Part shown: piece by piece, positions 40,884-49,154 of the stretch | Numbering within the stretch: position 1 is the stretch's first letter | Layout of the letters: each line of letters starts with the position of its first letter | DNA from: RHKX01 sp964641695 | GTDB lineage: Bacteria > Actinomycetota > Thermoleophilia > Solirubrobacterales > 70-9 | Direction of reading: 5' to 3' | Assembly: GCA_964641695.1 (NCBI GenBank) | Contig: CAZXKG010000001.1 | Location: forward strand, 1-64,000 | Length of the DNA: 64,000 nt | Translations under genes and position numbers: made by a program | Notes under the pieces: model-generated | Databases searched by the model: none | What the model saw: only the letters and a program-made list of their open reading frames with translations | What the model was told of the DNA's origin: nothing

Positions 40884-42130
40884 GCGGCGAAGACCGACGC
40901 GAGCACGGCGACCCCCATCACCCCGCCGATCTCACGGATGGCGTTGTTGGAGCCGGAGGCCTTGCCCGCCTCCTCCGGGCGGGAGGCGGAGAGGATCGTT
41001 GCGGCGGCCGTCGGGAAGACGAGGGCCATGCCCGAGCCGGCGATCATGAACGGGGGCACCAGGGGCCAGAAGGAGACGCTGGGATCGATGATCAGCGCCA
41101 GCCAGGCCATCCCGAGGCACTGCATCCCGATGCCCAGCGCCATCAGGGGCTTGGTCCCGACCCGATCCGAGAGCAGGCCGGCCAGCGGGGCCACGAACAT
41201 CGGCATCAGGGTCCACGGGAGGGTGCGGGCTCCGGCCTCGAAGGCGCCGTAGCCCTGGGCAGTCTGGAAGAACTGGCTGAGCAGGAAGATCGCGCCGAAG
41301 GTTCCGAAGAACATCGCGAAGGAGAGCGCCTGGGTGGCGCTGAAAGCTCGCGAGCGGAACATGTGCAGCCGCAGCATCGGCTCGCGCTGACGCGACTCGT
41401 AGGCGAGGAAGGCGGCGAGGGTGACGGCACCGAGCGTGAGCGCGGTGAGGACGGTCGTGCTCGTCCAGCCGAGGGCCTCCCCGCGGATGATCCCGAAGGT
41501 GAGCCCGAACAGACCCAGCCCGCCGAGCACGAGCCCGCCGAGATCGAGATGCCGGTCGGGCCCGTACGACTCGCTGAGCAGGCGCGAGGCGAGCGGGATC
41601 AAGGCGAGGCCGACCGGCACGTTGAGGACGAAGATCCACTGCCAGGCGATCCCCTCGACGATCGCGCCGCCGACGAACGGGCCGAGCGCGACGCCCAGGC
41701 CGCTGATCCCGCCCCAGATCCCGAGCGCGGCGCCACGCCGCTGAGGCGGGAACGCCTCGCTGACCAGGGTCAGGGTGAGGGGGGTGACGATCGCCGCGCC
41801 GATCCCCTGAAGGGCGCGCATCGCGATCAGGGCGTCGATCGAGGGCGCGAGGGCGGCGGCGGCGCTGGCGGCGGTGAAGACCCCGACGCCGATCGTGAAC
41901 ATCCGCTTGCGACCGAAGCGGTCGCCGAGCGCGGCGCCGGTGAGCAGGAGGACGGCGAAGGCGAGGGTGTAGGCGTTGACCGTCCACTCGAGCGATTCGA
42001 GCGAGCCGCCGAGGTCGGCGCGGATCGACGGCAGGGCGACGCCGACGACGAGGTTGTCGAGCGCCGTCATGAACAGCGCGGCGCCGGTTATCGCCAGCGT
42101 CCAGCCAGGGTGGATCTTGCCGTCGCTCAT
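40691..42130 (-). CDS. MFS drug exporter, DHA2 family (14 helices)
   Basis: 479 residues. Motif A in the first loop is TGAALGDRFGRKRMFTIGVG, and motif C in helix 5 is SGLGVALGPFVGGAIVEGI, the antiporter signature, followed by WQWIFVLNVPVGL. Helix count and length match proton-driven DHA2 exporters (EmrB/QacA type). It is translationally coupled to the TetR gene upstream (ATGA overlap at 42127-42130), so the exporter is probably induced by a substrate recognised by that TetR. The last about 60 codons lie opposite the DUF192 C-terminal extension. Confidence 0.9.
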   Translation of the reverse strand: MSDGKIHPGWTLAITGAALFMTALDNLVVGVALPSIRADLGGSLESLEWTVNAYTLAFAVLLLTGAALGDRFGRKRMFTIGVGVFTAASAAAALAPSIDALIAMRALQGIGAAIVTPLTLTLVSEAFPPQRRGAALGIWGGISGLGVALGPFVGGAIVEGIAWQWIFVLNVPVGLALIPLASRLLSESYGPDRHLDLGGLVLGGLGLFGLTFGIIRGEALGWTSTTVLTALTLGAVTLAAFLAYESRQREPMLRLHMFRSRAFSATQALSFAMFFGTFGAIFLLSQFFQTAQGYGAFEAGARTLPWTLMPMFVAPLAGLLSDRVGTKPLMALGIGMQCLGMAWLALIIDPSVSFWPLVPPFMIAGSGMALVFPTAAATILSASRPEEAGKASGSNNAIREIGGVMGVAVLASVFAAHGGFESPQAFSDGVAAALPVAAAVLAVGFVVALLVPGRRTGAAGSSSTDSAPRHATALQGDTA

Positions 42131-42699
42131 CGGTCGTCCCCTTCTTCGGTGCTGGTGCTTCCGGCCAGGACGACGGCCCAGGGCTCGTCGAGCTCGCCCG
42201 CGCCGATCGTCGCCATCACGTTGATCAGCATCCCCGCGGCGAACCAGCCGCGCAGATCCTCCTCACTCGCACCTGAACGTTCGCGGGCGAGCGCGTAGAG
42301 CTCGCGGAAGGTGCGCTGCATCGCCGCCGCGATCTCGGGCTCGCCGCTCACCGCCTGGGACTGGATCTGCAGCCTCAGGAGATCGGGCTCCTCGGCGAGC
42401 AGCTCGTCGTAGGCGCAGCCCATCTCCGCCAGCTCCTCGCCCGGCGTGGCGGCGTCTGCGGCCGTCGACATGCGCTCCAGCAGGCGCGCTCGGACGAGCG
42501 AGCAGGCGGCCAGGAAGAGGTCGACCTTGGTCGGGAAGAGCTTGAAGAGGTACGCCTGCGAGATCCCCGCGGCTTCCGCGATTCGCAGCGTCGAGGCCGT
42601 GCGGAACCCCTCCTCGGCGAAGATCGGCAACGCCGCTTCGACGATGGCGTCCCGCCTCTCCTCGGCCGTCGAGAGGGTTCGTGTGGATGGTTGTGACAT
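42127..42699 (-). CDS. TetR-family regulator of the MFS exporter
   Basis: 190 residues. DNA-binding domain at about 12-60: RRDAIVEAALPIFAEEGFRT, then STLRIAEAAGISQAYLFKLF. The C-terminal half is a typical ligand domain (LLAEEPDLLRLQIQSQAVSG). The stop overlaps the exporter start, and a perfect GAGTGAGT/ACTCACTC palindrome lies 80 bases upstream. The gene layout is that of a self-regulated drug-response operon. Ligand unknown. Confidence 0.9.
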   Translation of the reverse strand: MSQPSTRTLSTAEERRDAIVEAALPIFAEEGFRTASTLRIAEAAGISQAYLFKLFPTKVDLFLAACSLVRARLLERMSTAADAATPGEELAEMGCAYDELLAEEPDLLRLQIQSQAVSGEPEIAAAMQRTFRELYALARERSGASEEDLRGWFAAGMLINVMATIGAGELDEPWAVVLAGSTSTEEGDDR

Positions 42700-42778
42700 C
42701 TGCTCCGGGGTGGGTCGCGGTCGAAGGGGAGTGCGGTGGGGCGCTGGGCGACGAGGGTCGGGAGGTGGGTGTCGAGAG

Positions 42779-42798
42779 GAGTGAGTGTGTACTCACTC
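42779..42798. promoter_or_regulatory. palindromic operator upstream of TetR/MFS operon
   Basis: Perfect 8-base arms GAGTGAGT and ACTCACTC around GTGT. The centre resembles the GTGAGT-n-ACTCAC pattern of several TetR operators. It lies between the TetR gene (start 42699, -) and the response-regulator gene (start 42870, +) and could affect either promoter. Confidence 0.55.
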
Positions 42799-42869
42799 TT
42801 CAATGTAGCACGAGATCGGCCCGGTGGGAGGGGGGCACGGATCGGGGTGCCGGGATTTACGGGGCCGAG

Positions 42870-43583
42870 ATGGTTGCCGCCACCGAGAAGCTCGCCACCC
42901 TGGTCGTCTGCGAAGACGACCAGGCCACGCGTCAGACCTTGTGCGAGAACCTCGTCGCCGACCGCTTCGAGGTACTCGATGCGGGCGGCGCGGAGGAGGC
43001 CCTTCGCCACTGCCGCCTCGAGCGGCCCGACGGCTTGCTGCTCGACATCAAGCTTCCCGACGCATCGGGCCTCGACGTCATCCGCGAGATCCGCGGGACC
43101 TCGTCGGCGGCCTCGGTCTACGACCCGCAGCTGCCGATCCTGGTGCTGAGCGGGCGGGCCGAGGTGGCCGATCGGGTCCGTGGGCTGCGGGCCGGAGCCG
43201 ATGACTTCCTCGCCAAACCCTTCGCCTACGAGGAGCTGCTCGTTCGCCTGCGGCGGGTCGTGCTCGGTCGCCGGCTCAGCGGCCGCGGTCCGATCCGGGT
43301 CGGCGCGCTGGTGCTGGACGCGGACAGCCGCAGCGTCACCGTCGCCGGGCGAGCCGTCCGCCTCGCCAACAAGGAGTTCGAGCTGCTCCGGACCCTTGCC
43401 GAGGATCCGCGCCGGGTGCACACGAAGGCCGAGCTGCTGCAGAGGATCTGGGGTTACGCGCCGGGCGCCACCACGCGGACCCTCGACTCGCACGCCAGCC
43501 GCCTGCGCCGCAAGCTCGATCCCGAGCGGGGCCGCTTCGTCCAGAACGTGTGGGGAGTCGGGTACCGGCTCACCGACGGATGA
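42870..43583 (+). CDS. OmpR/PhoB-family response regulator
   Basis: 237 residues from the ATG at 42870. The receiver domain has CEDDQATRQTL, phospho-acceptor Asp59 in GLLLDIKLPDASG, VLSGRAEVADRVRGLRAGAD and DDFLAKPFAYEELL. The winged-helix domain carries LVLDADSRSVTVAGRAVRLA, NKEFELLRTLAEDP, TLDSHASRLRRKLD and NVWGVGYRL. It overlaps the kinase gene (ATGA) and heads the operon that continues into tad genes, suggesting it controls them or itself. Confidence 0.92.
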   Translation: MVAATEKLATLVVCEDDQATRQTLCENLVADRFEVLDAGGAEEALRHCRLERPDGLLLDIKLPDASGLDVIREIRGTSSAASVYDPQLPILVLSGRAEVADRVRGLRAGADDFLAKPFAYEELLVRLRRVVLGRRLSGRGPIRVGALVLDADSRSVTVAGRAVRLANKEFELLRTLAEDPRRVHTKAELLQRIWGYAPGATTRTLDSHASRLRRKLDPERGRFVQNVWGVGYRLTDG

Positions 43584-44299
43584 GCTCGCTAGGTGCCATC
43601 CCCATCCTCCTCGTGGCCGCCGTCGCCGTGGTCGAGGCCGCTCGTGCGGTGGCGTCCGTGAGACGGGGCCGGCGGCTTCAGCGGGCCATGCACGAGCTGC
43701 GCAGGCCGCTGCAGGCGCTCTCGCTGATCGTCGAGCGCGGCGCCTCCGACTCGCAGGCCGCTCGTGCCTGCATGGAGCAGGCACGGGTCGCGATGGCCGA
43801 GCTCGGCGCGATCGTCGATCGCGCCCACTCACCGCTTCGGCGCCGGACCGGCGAGCTCGCCGACGTGATCGATGCGCTGGGGGCTCGCTGGCGAGGGGCG
43901 GGCGTGGAGGTCGGTGGCGCGGGGCTGGACGGCTCGGTCGCGGACCCGGAGCGACTGGGCGCCGCGCTCGACAACCTCGTCGCGAACGCGATCGAGCACG
44001 GGGGCCGACCCGTGAGCGTGAGCGCCTCCCATGACGGCGGCGCGGTCCGGGTCGAGGTCCGCGACGCGGGGGCGGTCACGCCGCGACCGCGTCGGCGCGA
44101 TCCGCGCCGCGGGCATGGGCTGCCGATCGTGCGCGAGCTCGCGGCGGCAAGCGGCGGTTCCGTGGAGATCGGTCCCGACGCCGCGGACGGCGGAACCAGG
44201 GCGACGATCAGGATCCCGGTCTCCCGCCAACCGGGTCCGGGACCGGACCCGGGGATGGGAACGGGGCCCAGGGACGACCGGCCGCGGGGAGCGGCGTGA
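43580..44299 (+). CDS. short membrane-tethered sensor histidine kinase
   Basis: 239 residues. One N-terminal helix (IPILLVAAVAVVEAARAVAS), then the phospho-acceptor box AMHELRRPLQALSLI with His38, the N-box LDNLVANAIEHGG, a modified G1 region VRDAGAVTPRPRRRD and the G2 box GHGLPIVRELAAASGGSVEI. There is no extracellular sensing domain, HAMP or PAS domain, and the kinase is very small, so input must come from the membrane or a partner. The C-terminal tail is Pro/Gly-rich. It overlaps both neighbours by four bases. Confidence 0.82.
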   Translation: MSSLGAIPILLVAAVAVVEAARAVASVRRGRRLQRAMHELRRPLQALSLIVERGASDSQAARACMEQARVAMAELGAIVDRAHSPLRRRTGELADVIDALGARWRGAGVEVGGAGLDGSVADPERLGAALDNLVANAIEHGGRPVSVSASHDGGAVRVEVRDAGAVTPRPRRRDPRRGHGLPIVRELAAASGGSVEIGPDAADGGTRATIRIPVSRQPGPGPDPGMGTGPRDDRPRGAA

Positions 44300-44964
44300 G
44301 CAGGAGGGGCCGTGCGCTCGCCTTCGGGCTGCTCGCGGCGATCTGCGCGGTCGCCTCGGCGAGCATCGCCGCCGGCTACCGCGACAGCGTCGACCAGCAG
44401 CTCGGGGAGCTGCGCGAGGTCACGGTCTTGACGGCCCCGCTGCGGGCAGGGATGAAGTTGAGCCGCCGGGCGCTTCGCGGAGCGACCGAGGCGCGATCGG
44501 TGCCGGTGCGGTTCCTGCCGCCGGATGTGCTCACCGATCCGATGGCGGCGCGCGGCCGTCGCCTCGCGGCATCGGTTCCGGCCGGCTCCTACCTGCTTGC
44601 CTCCCACCTGCGCCAGCCGTCCGCGGGCGCGGGCAGCGGACCGACTTTGCAGCGCGGCAGGCATCCCGTCGACATCCTCGTGGCGGGTGCCGGGTCGGTG
44701 GCGGCGCGCGGTGGCGGGGTCACGTTCGTCGACGTAGTCGTCGCCGCCGAGCCGATCACCGGCGGTCGGTCGCGGGTCGAGGTCGCGGCCGAGGGGGTCC
44801 AGCTCCTCGGCCTCGAGCCGGCCGACCCGGCGGCGGCCGCCGAATCGGGGGGTGACGCCTGGATGGCGACCCTGGCCCTCGAGCGTGGTCAGGCGCTGGA
44901 GCTGATCGAGGCCGAGAACTTCGCGCGCCAGATCCGGATCATCCCTGCCGGCGGGGGTGGGTGA
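44296..44964 (+). CDS. cpaB: SAF-domain protein of the CpaB/RcpC type
   Basis: 222 residues from a GTG at 44296 (GTGA overlap). An N-terminal helix (ALAFGLLAAICAVASASIAAG) is followed by an SAF domain: VLTAPLRAGMKLSRRALRG and FLPPDVLTDPMAARGRRLAA with VPAGSYLLASHL. The C-terminal part has VDILVAGAGSVA and MATLALERGQALELIEAENF. This is the CpaB layout of Flp/Tad pilus systems, where the protein is periplasmic or on the outer membrane face. Immediately upstream of the tad ATPase gene. Confidence 0.75.
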   Translation: MSRRGRALAFGLLAAICAVASASIAAGYRDSVDQQLGELREVTVLTAPLRAGMKLSRRALRGATEARSVPVRFLPPDVLTDPMAARGRRLAASVPAGSYLLASHLRQPSAGAGSGPTLQRGRHPVDILVAGAGSVAARGGGVTFVDVVVAAEPITGGRSRVEVAAEGVQLLGLEPADPAAAAESGGDAWMATLALERGQALELIEAENFARQIRIIPAGGGG

Positions 44965-44965
44965 G

Positions 44966-46108
44966 ATGTCCCCGGATCGAGTCGGCGCACTCGCTCTGGA
45001 GCTGCGCGGAGAACTGGTCGAGCGCCGCCATCGGGCTGCGGTCGCGGGCGAGTCACCGCCGCCCCTGGAGGCCGCGGTCGCTGAGCTGGTCGCGGATCGG
45101 GCGGCGACGCTCACCGCGGGGAGTCGCGCCGAGGTGATCGAGCGGATGCTTCGAGACACGGTCGGCCTCGGCCCGCTCGAGCCGCTGATGTGCGACCCGG
45201 AGGTCGAGGAGGTCCTGGTCAACGGTCACGAGGAGGTCTGGGTCGAGCGCCGCGGCAGGCTCGAGCTGAGCGAGGTCGTGTTTCCCGGCGAGGCGGAGCT
45301 CCGAGACGTGATCGAGCGGATCCTCGGGCCGATCGGTCGCCGGGTCGACGAGCTCAGCCCGATGGCCGACGGTCGCCTCGCGGACGGATCCAGGGTGAAC
45401 GTCGTGATCCCGCCCCTGGCGGTCGACGGACCGACGATCTCGATCCGGAGGTTCGCCGCCTTCCGGCCCGACCCGGAGGCGCTCGTGGCCGCCGGCTCGT
45501 TCAGCCAGCGCCTGATCTCGATCCTCGCGGACGCGGTCGCCGAGCGGCGCAGCCTGATCATCAGCGGCGGCACCGGCTCGGGCAAGACCACGGTTCTCAA
45601 CGCGCTCTCGTCGTTCATCTCCGCGGGGGAGCGGGTGATCACGATCGAGGACGCGGCCGAGCTCGACCTCGCCCAGCCACACGTCGTGCGGCTCGAGAGC
45701 CGTCCGGCTGGGATCGAGGGCAGGGGCGCGGTGACGATCCGCGACCTGGTCCGCAACGCCCTCCGCATGCGGCCCGACAGGATCGTGATCGGCGAGGTCC
45801 GTGGAGCGGAGGCGATGGATCTGCTCATCGCCCTCAACACCGGCCATCGCGGGGCGCTCTCGACCGTCCACGCCAACGGGCCCGAGGACGCGCTGCGGCG
45901 GCTGGAGACGCTGGCGATGATGGCCGACCTCGGCGTGCCGCACGCGGTCGTGCGCGAGAGCCTCGCCGGGGCGGTCGACCTGATCCTTCATCTCGGCCGG
46001 GGCGAGCGCGGGGAGCGCTTCGCGGTCAGCCTCTCCGAGGTGACGCGCCTCGCCGGCGTTCCCGCGGTGCGCGAGATCTGGAGTCGGGCCGCGGATCGCG
46101 ATGGCTGA
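44966..46108 (+). CDS. cpaF: Tad/Flp secretion ATPase (CpaF/TadA family)
   Basis: 380 residues from the ATG at 44966; a GTG at 44957 would add three residues. It has the N-terminal DTVGLGPLEPLMCDPEVEEV and VLVNGHEEVWVER, SPMADGRLADGSRVNVVIPP, Walker A SGGTGSGKTTVLNALS, the Asp box ITIEDAAELDL, the His box NTGHRGALSTVHAN, and PDRIVIGEVRGAEAMDLLIA. It is a hexameric traffic ATPase that drives pilus or pseudopilus assembly. It overlaps tadB by eight bases. Confidence 0.92.
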   Translation: MSPDRVGALALELRGELVERRHRAAVAGESPPPLEAAVAELVADRAATLTAGSRAEVIERMLRDTVGLGPLEPLMCDPEVEEVLVNGHEEVWVERRGRLELSEVVFPGEAELRDVIERILGPIGRRVDELSPMADGRLADGSRVNVVIPPLAVDGPTISIRRFAAFRPDPEALVAAGSFSQRLISILADAVAERRSLIISGGTGSGKTTVLNALSSFISAGERVITIEDAAELDLAQPHVVRLESRPAGIEGRGAVTIRDLVRNALRMRPDRIVIGEVRGAEAMDLLIALNTGHRGALSTVHANGPEDALRRLETLAMMADLGVPHAVVRESLAGAVDLILHLGRGERGERFAVSLSEVTRLAGVPAVREIWSRAADRDG

Positions 46109-46949
46109 GGCGCTGCCGGTGCTGCTTGCCGCGCTGGGCGGTGCGGCGGTGGTGGTCGCGATCCGCGAGCTGCTGCCGTCCTTGCCGGAGCTGGCGGCGT
46201 GGTTCGAGCGGGCGGCGGCACCGCTGTCGAGCGCCGGCAGCGAGAACCGCTCGCCGAGCGAGGCCGAGCGTCGCCGTCTCGGCTACCTGGCTGCTTCGGC
46301 GCTCGGGCTCGGCGCGGTGGCGGTGACCGGCTCGTTGCCACTCGCCGGGCTGGCAGCGGCCGGACCGGCACTCGCCGGCCGGGCGGTAGCGGCGCGCCGG
46401 CGCCGCTACCGCAGGCGCGTCGAGGACGACATCCCGCTGATCGCTACCTCGATCGCCGACGCCGTCGCCTCCGGCGGCTCGTTGCGCGTCGCCCTGCTGG
46501 CGGCCGGGACGGCGACGAGCGGTCCCACCGCGATCGAGCTGGCGAAGCTGGCGACCGACTTGCAGCTCGGCGTGCCGATCAGGACAGCCCTCGGAGACCT
46601 GGGTCGGAGGGTCGGCTCGCCCGGGGTCGAGATGCTGCTCGCGGCGATCCTCTCGCAGGAGCGAACGGGAGGGGATCTCGCTCATCTGCTTCGTCGCCAC
46701 GCGGCCGCCGCGGCCGAGCGGATGCGGGCCGAGCGCGATGCCCACGCTGCGACCGCCCAGGCGCGGATGACCGGGGGGATGGTCGTGGCGATGCCGCTGG
46801 TGATGGCGCTGCTGGTGGAGCTGGCGGCGCCGGGGTTCCTCTCCGGTCTGCTCTCCGATTCGATCGCGACCGTGCTGCTGGTCGTCGCCGCGATCCTCCA
46901 GGTCGGCGGGTTCCTGCTGATCCGCAAGCTCGGCGAGGTTCGCCGGTGA
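46101..46949 (+). CDS. tadB: TadB-like inner membrane platform protein (GspF domain)
   Basis: 282 residues. N-terminal and middle helices (LGYLAASALGLGAVAVTGSL, LAGLAAAGPALAGRAVAAR) precede a type II secretion F domain with DIPLIATSIADAVASGGSL, AALLAAGTATSGPT and ILSQERTGGDLAHLLRRHA. Two final helices (VVAMPLVMALLVELAAPGF, ATVLLVVAAILQVGGFLLI). Together with TadC it forms the membrane platform moved by CpaF. Overlaps tadC by four bases. Confidence 0.85.
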   Translation: MAEALPVLLAALGGAAVVVAIRELLPSLPELAAWFERAAAPLSSAGSENRSPSEAERRRLGYLAASALGLGAVAVTGSLPLAGLAAAGPALAGRAVAARRRRYRRRVEDDIPLIATSIADAVASGGSLRVALLAAGTATSGPTAIELAKLATDLQLGVPIRTALGDLGRRVGSPGVEMLLAAILSQERTGGDLAHLLRRHAAAAAERMRAERDAHAATAQARMTGGMVVAMPLVMALLVELAAPGFLSGLLSDSIATVLLVVAAILQVGGFLLIRKLGEVRR

Positions 46950-47776
46950 GCGCGCTGCTGGCGGCGCTCTGCGCCGTGCTCGCGGTGGCGACGGCCTGGG
47001 AGCTGCTCGGCAGCAGGGGCGAGCGGGGTGGGGAGGTGCTTCGCCGGCTCGTCGAGCGGCGGGCTGGATCGGGCGCCGCCGGGCCAACCCGGCTGCCGTC
47101 GGGAAGTAGGCGCCGACTCGCGGAATCGGGCCTCGAGGGCCGCGTCGGCTACCGCCGCCTGCTGCTCGCCAAGCTCGCCGCCGCCGCGACCGCCGCCCCG
47201 CTCGGGGCCCTGCTCGCCGGGGTTCTCCCGGAGCGCCTGCAGCCGCTGCTCGCGATCGCCGTCCCGGTGGCGGCGTTCTGGGTTCCCGACGCCTATCTCG
47301 CGCGGATCGCCCGTGGTCGCCGCGAGGCGCTGCTGGCGGAGCTGCCCGCGGCTCTGGATCTGATGGCGACCGGGGCGGTGGCCGGCCGCGGGGTCAGCGC
47401 CCTGCTCGTCGAAGCGATGAGGCATGCCCGCGGCCCGCTGCGCGAGGAGATCGCCCGGGCCGTGGTCGCGATCGAGTGCGGAACCTCCCAGCAGGAGGCG
47501 ATCGCGGCCCTGCGCGAGCGCGCCTCCGGCACCCGACTCGGATCGGTCGCCGCCGCCCTCGAGCGCTCCCGCCGTCACGGCGCCCCGCTGTCCAGGTCCC
47601 TGCACGAGCAGGCATCGACCCTGCGCGCCGACCAGCGCCGCGACCTCGCCGAGCATGCAGCCCGAGCCGCCCCGAAGATGCAGCTGGCCGTCGCCCTGAT
47701 CCTCGTCCCCTCGGTCCTGCTGATAGTCGCCGCCGCGATCATCGCCAGCGCCGACTCCCTGCTGCCGGGGTTCTAG
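46946..47776 (+). CDS. tadC: TadC-like inner membrane platform protein (GspF domain)
   Basis: 276 residues from a GTG at 46946 (GTGA). Two helices near residues 70-110, then the GspF domain LLAELPAALDLMATGAVAGR, ALLVEAMRHARGPLREEIAR and GTSQQEAIAALRERA, and ARAAPKMQLAVALILVPSVL with a last helix. It is the partner of TadB. The operon stops here: no Flp pilin, TadE/TadF pseudopilin, prepilin peptidase or TadZ is visible downstream. Confidence 0.85.
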   Translation: MSALLAALCAVLAVATAWELLGSRGERGGEVLRRLVERRAGSGAAGPTRLPSGSRRRLAESGLEGRVGYRRLLLAKLAAAATAAPLGALLAGVLPERLQPLLAIAVPVAAFWVPDAYLARIARGRREALLAELPAALDLMATGAVAGRGVSALLVEAMRHARGPLREEIARAVVAIECGTSQQEAIAALRERASGTRLGSVAAALERSRRHGAPLSRSLHEQASTLRADQRRDLAEHAARAAPKMQLAVALILVPSVLLIVAAAIIASADSLLPGF

Positions 47777-47781
47777 AGAAC

Positions 47782-47880
47782 AATCGCCACCCGCTGCGTC
47801 TATTACAAGGAGAGATCAGGGCATCAGCCCGTCGTGGAGTTTCTGGACGAGACCTTCCCGAGGGCTCGACGCGATCGATT
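47782..47880 (+). pseudogene. remnant of a RelE/HigB-like (phage Gp49-type) toxin gene
   Basis: One frame reads RCVYYKERSGHQPVVEFLDE. This resembles the N-terminus of Gp49/HigB-type toxins, which start with a YY..-[SR]-G-x-S-P-V-x-E-F-L-D pattern. There is no ATG, a stop lies just upstream, and similarity ends after about 35 residues; an in-frame continuation runs antisense into the glycosyltransferase gene. Local base composition is less GC-rich than its neighbours. I read it as a truncated leftover, not an expressed gene. Confidence 0.4.
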
Positions 47881-47897
47881 ACTCCCTCCTCGGCGCT

Positions 47898-49154
47898 CTA
47901 TACGCCGAGCAGATCCTCGATCTCGTCGACGGCCAGGTCGCAAGCGCGATCGGCGGCGATCGCGCTTGCGATCCGCTCGGCGCCCTTGCGGTAAGACGGA
48001 TCCTCCAGCACCGACCGCAAGGCGCGTTCGACTCCCGCCGGACGGGACCCGGCGCGTATCCGGACCCCAGCTCCGGCGGCGACCACGCGGGCGGCCGTAT
48101 CGGGCTGGTCGCGGCCGACCGGCATGCAGACCAGGGGCACGCCCTGCGAGAGCGCTTTGATCACCGTGCCGTGACCAGCGTGAGTGACCACCGCCGCGGC
48201 ATGGGGAAGCACCTGCGAATGAGGGGCCGAGGAGACGACCATGACGTTGGCGGGAGCGTCGAGGTCGTCGGCGGAGTAGCTCGGGCCCGCAGTCACGAGC
48301 CCACGCACCGGCAGGCGCCCGAGCGCCTCGACCACGCGGAGGATCATCGGGCCCTGGTTCTGCGTCGTGGTGCTGAGCGAGACGAGTACGAGGGGATCAT
48401 CTCCCGGCGGAGGCTCCCACCGCTCGGTCCATCCCGGATCCTCCAACCGCGGGCCGCAGTAGCGGATGTTGTCCGGCGCCTGGGCGCCCGCGCTGAACTC
48501 GAAGGACGCGGATGTCAGCACCAGCACCCGATCGGGGCGGTCGAGCATCTCGAAGGCGCTCGCCACCGGCGGCAGCCCGAAGTCGCCGCGGACCGTGTTC
48601 AGCTCCCCGAGCCGCTTGTCCCACATCAGCTTGCCGAGCTTGCGGACGATCCGGTCGCGGAGTCGGCCGAGCGCGTCGTCTCTCGGCATCAGGCCTGGAC
48701 CGAACGGCGGGACGCCGCGGACCTCGCCGGGGTAGAGGTTCGGCACCAGGGTCATGTTCGGCACCCCCTCCGCCTCGGCGGCGATCTGCGAGCCGAACAG
48801 CAGCGTCTCGGAGATGACCGCGTCGACCGGCTCGCGTCGGATCTCCGCCCTGACATCGGCGGCGTAGGCGCCCGCGGGCCCGACCAGCAGCCGATCGCGG
48901 ATCCTCGCGTTCGCCCCGATCGGCGTCCTCGCCTCGAAGTCACGGACGAACTCGCTCTCGACGCCGGCCGTGTCCCGCTGCGGCGCGGTCGTCCAGGCCA
49001 CGTGCCGGGCGTCGGTCCTGAGCACGGCGTCGCCGAGCACCCGGTCGGTGAGGACCCTGACGTCGTGACCGCCCCGCACCAGCGCAGCGACGACGCTGAG
49101 CACCGGCGGCACGTTGCCGCCGCCGTCCCAGAGGGTGACCAGCAGCCGGCTCAT
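47898..49154 (-). CDS. GT1-family glycosyltransferase (macrolide/UGT type)
   Basis: 418 residues from the ATG at 49154, whose ATGA overlaps the end of the TetR gene. N-terminal acceptor domain: MSRLLVTLWDGGGNVPPVLS and VAALVRGGHDVRVLTD. C-terminal donor domain: PLVLVSLSTTTQNQGPM and the sugar-nucleotide motif HAAAVVTHAGHGTVIKAL with QGVPLVCMPVGRDQPDTAAR. GT1 enzymes of this kind glycosylate small hydrophobic molecules such as antibiotics or flavonoids. Coupling to a TetR gene suggests inducible detoxification; the acceptor is unknown. Confidence 0.88.
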   Translation of the reverse strand: MSRLLVTLWDGGGNVPPVLSVVAALVRGGHDVRVLTDRVLGDAVLRTDARHVAWTTAPQRDTAGVESEFVRDFEARTPIGANARIRDRLLVGPAGAYAADVRAEIRREPVDAVISETLLFGSQIAAEAEGVPNMTLVPNLYPGEVRGVPPFGPGLMPRDDALGRLRDRIVRKLGKLMWDKRLGELNTVRGDFGLPPVASAFEMLDRPDRVLVLTSASFEFSAGAQAPDNIRYCGPRLEDPGWTERWEPPPGDDPLVLVSLSTTTQNQGPMILRVVEALGRLPVRGLVTAGPSYSADDLDAPANVMVVSSAPHSQVLPHAAAVVTHAGHGTVIKALSQGVPLVCMPVGRDQPDTAARVVAAGAGVRIRAGSRPAGVERALRSVLEDPSYRKGAERIASAIAADRACDLAVDEIEDLLGV

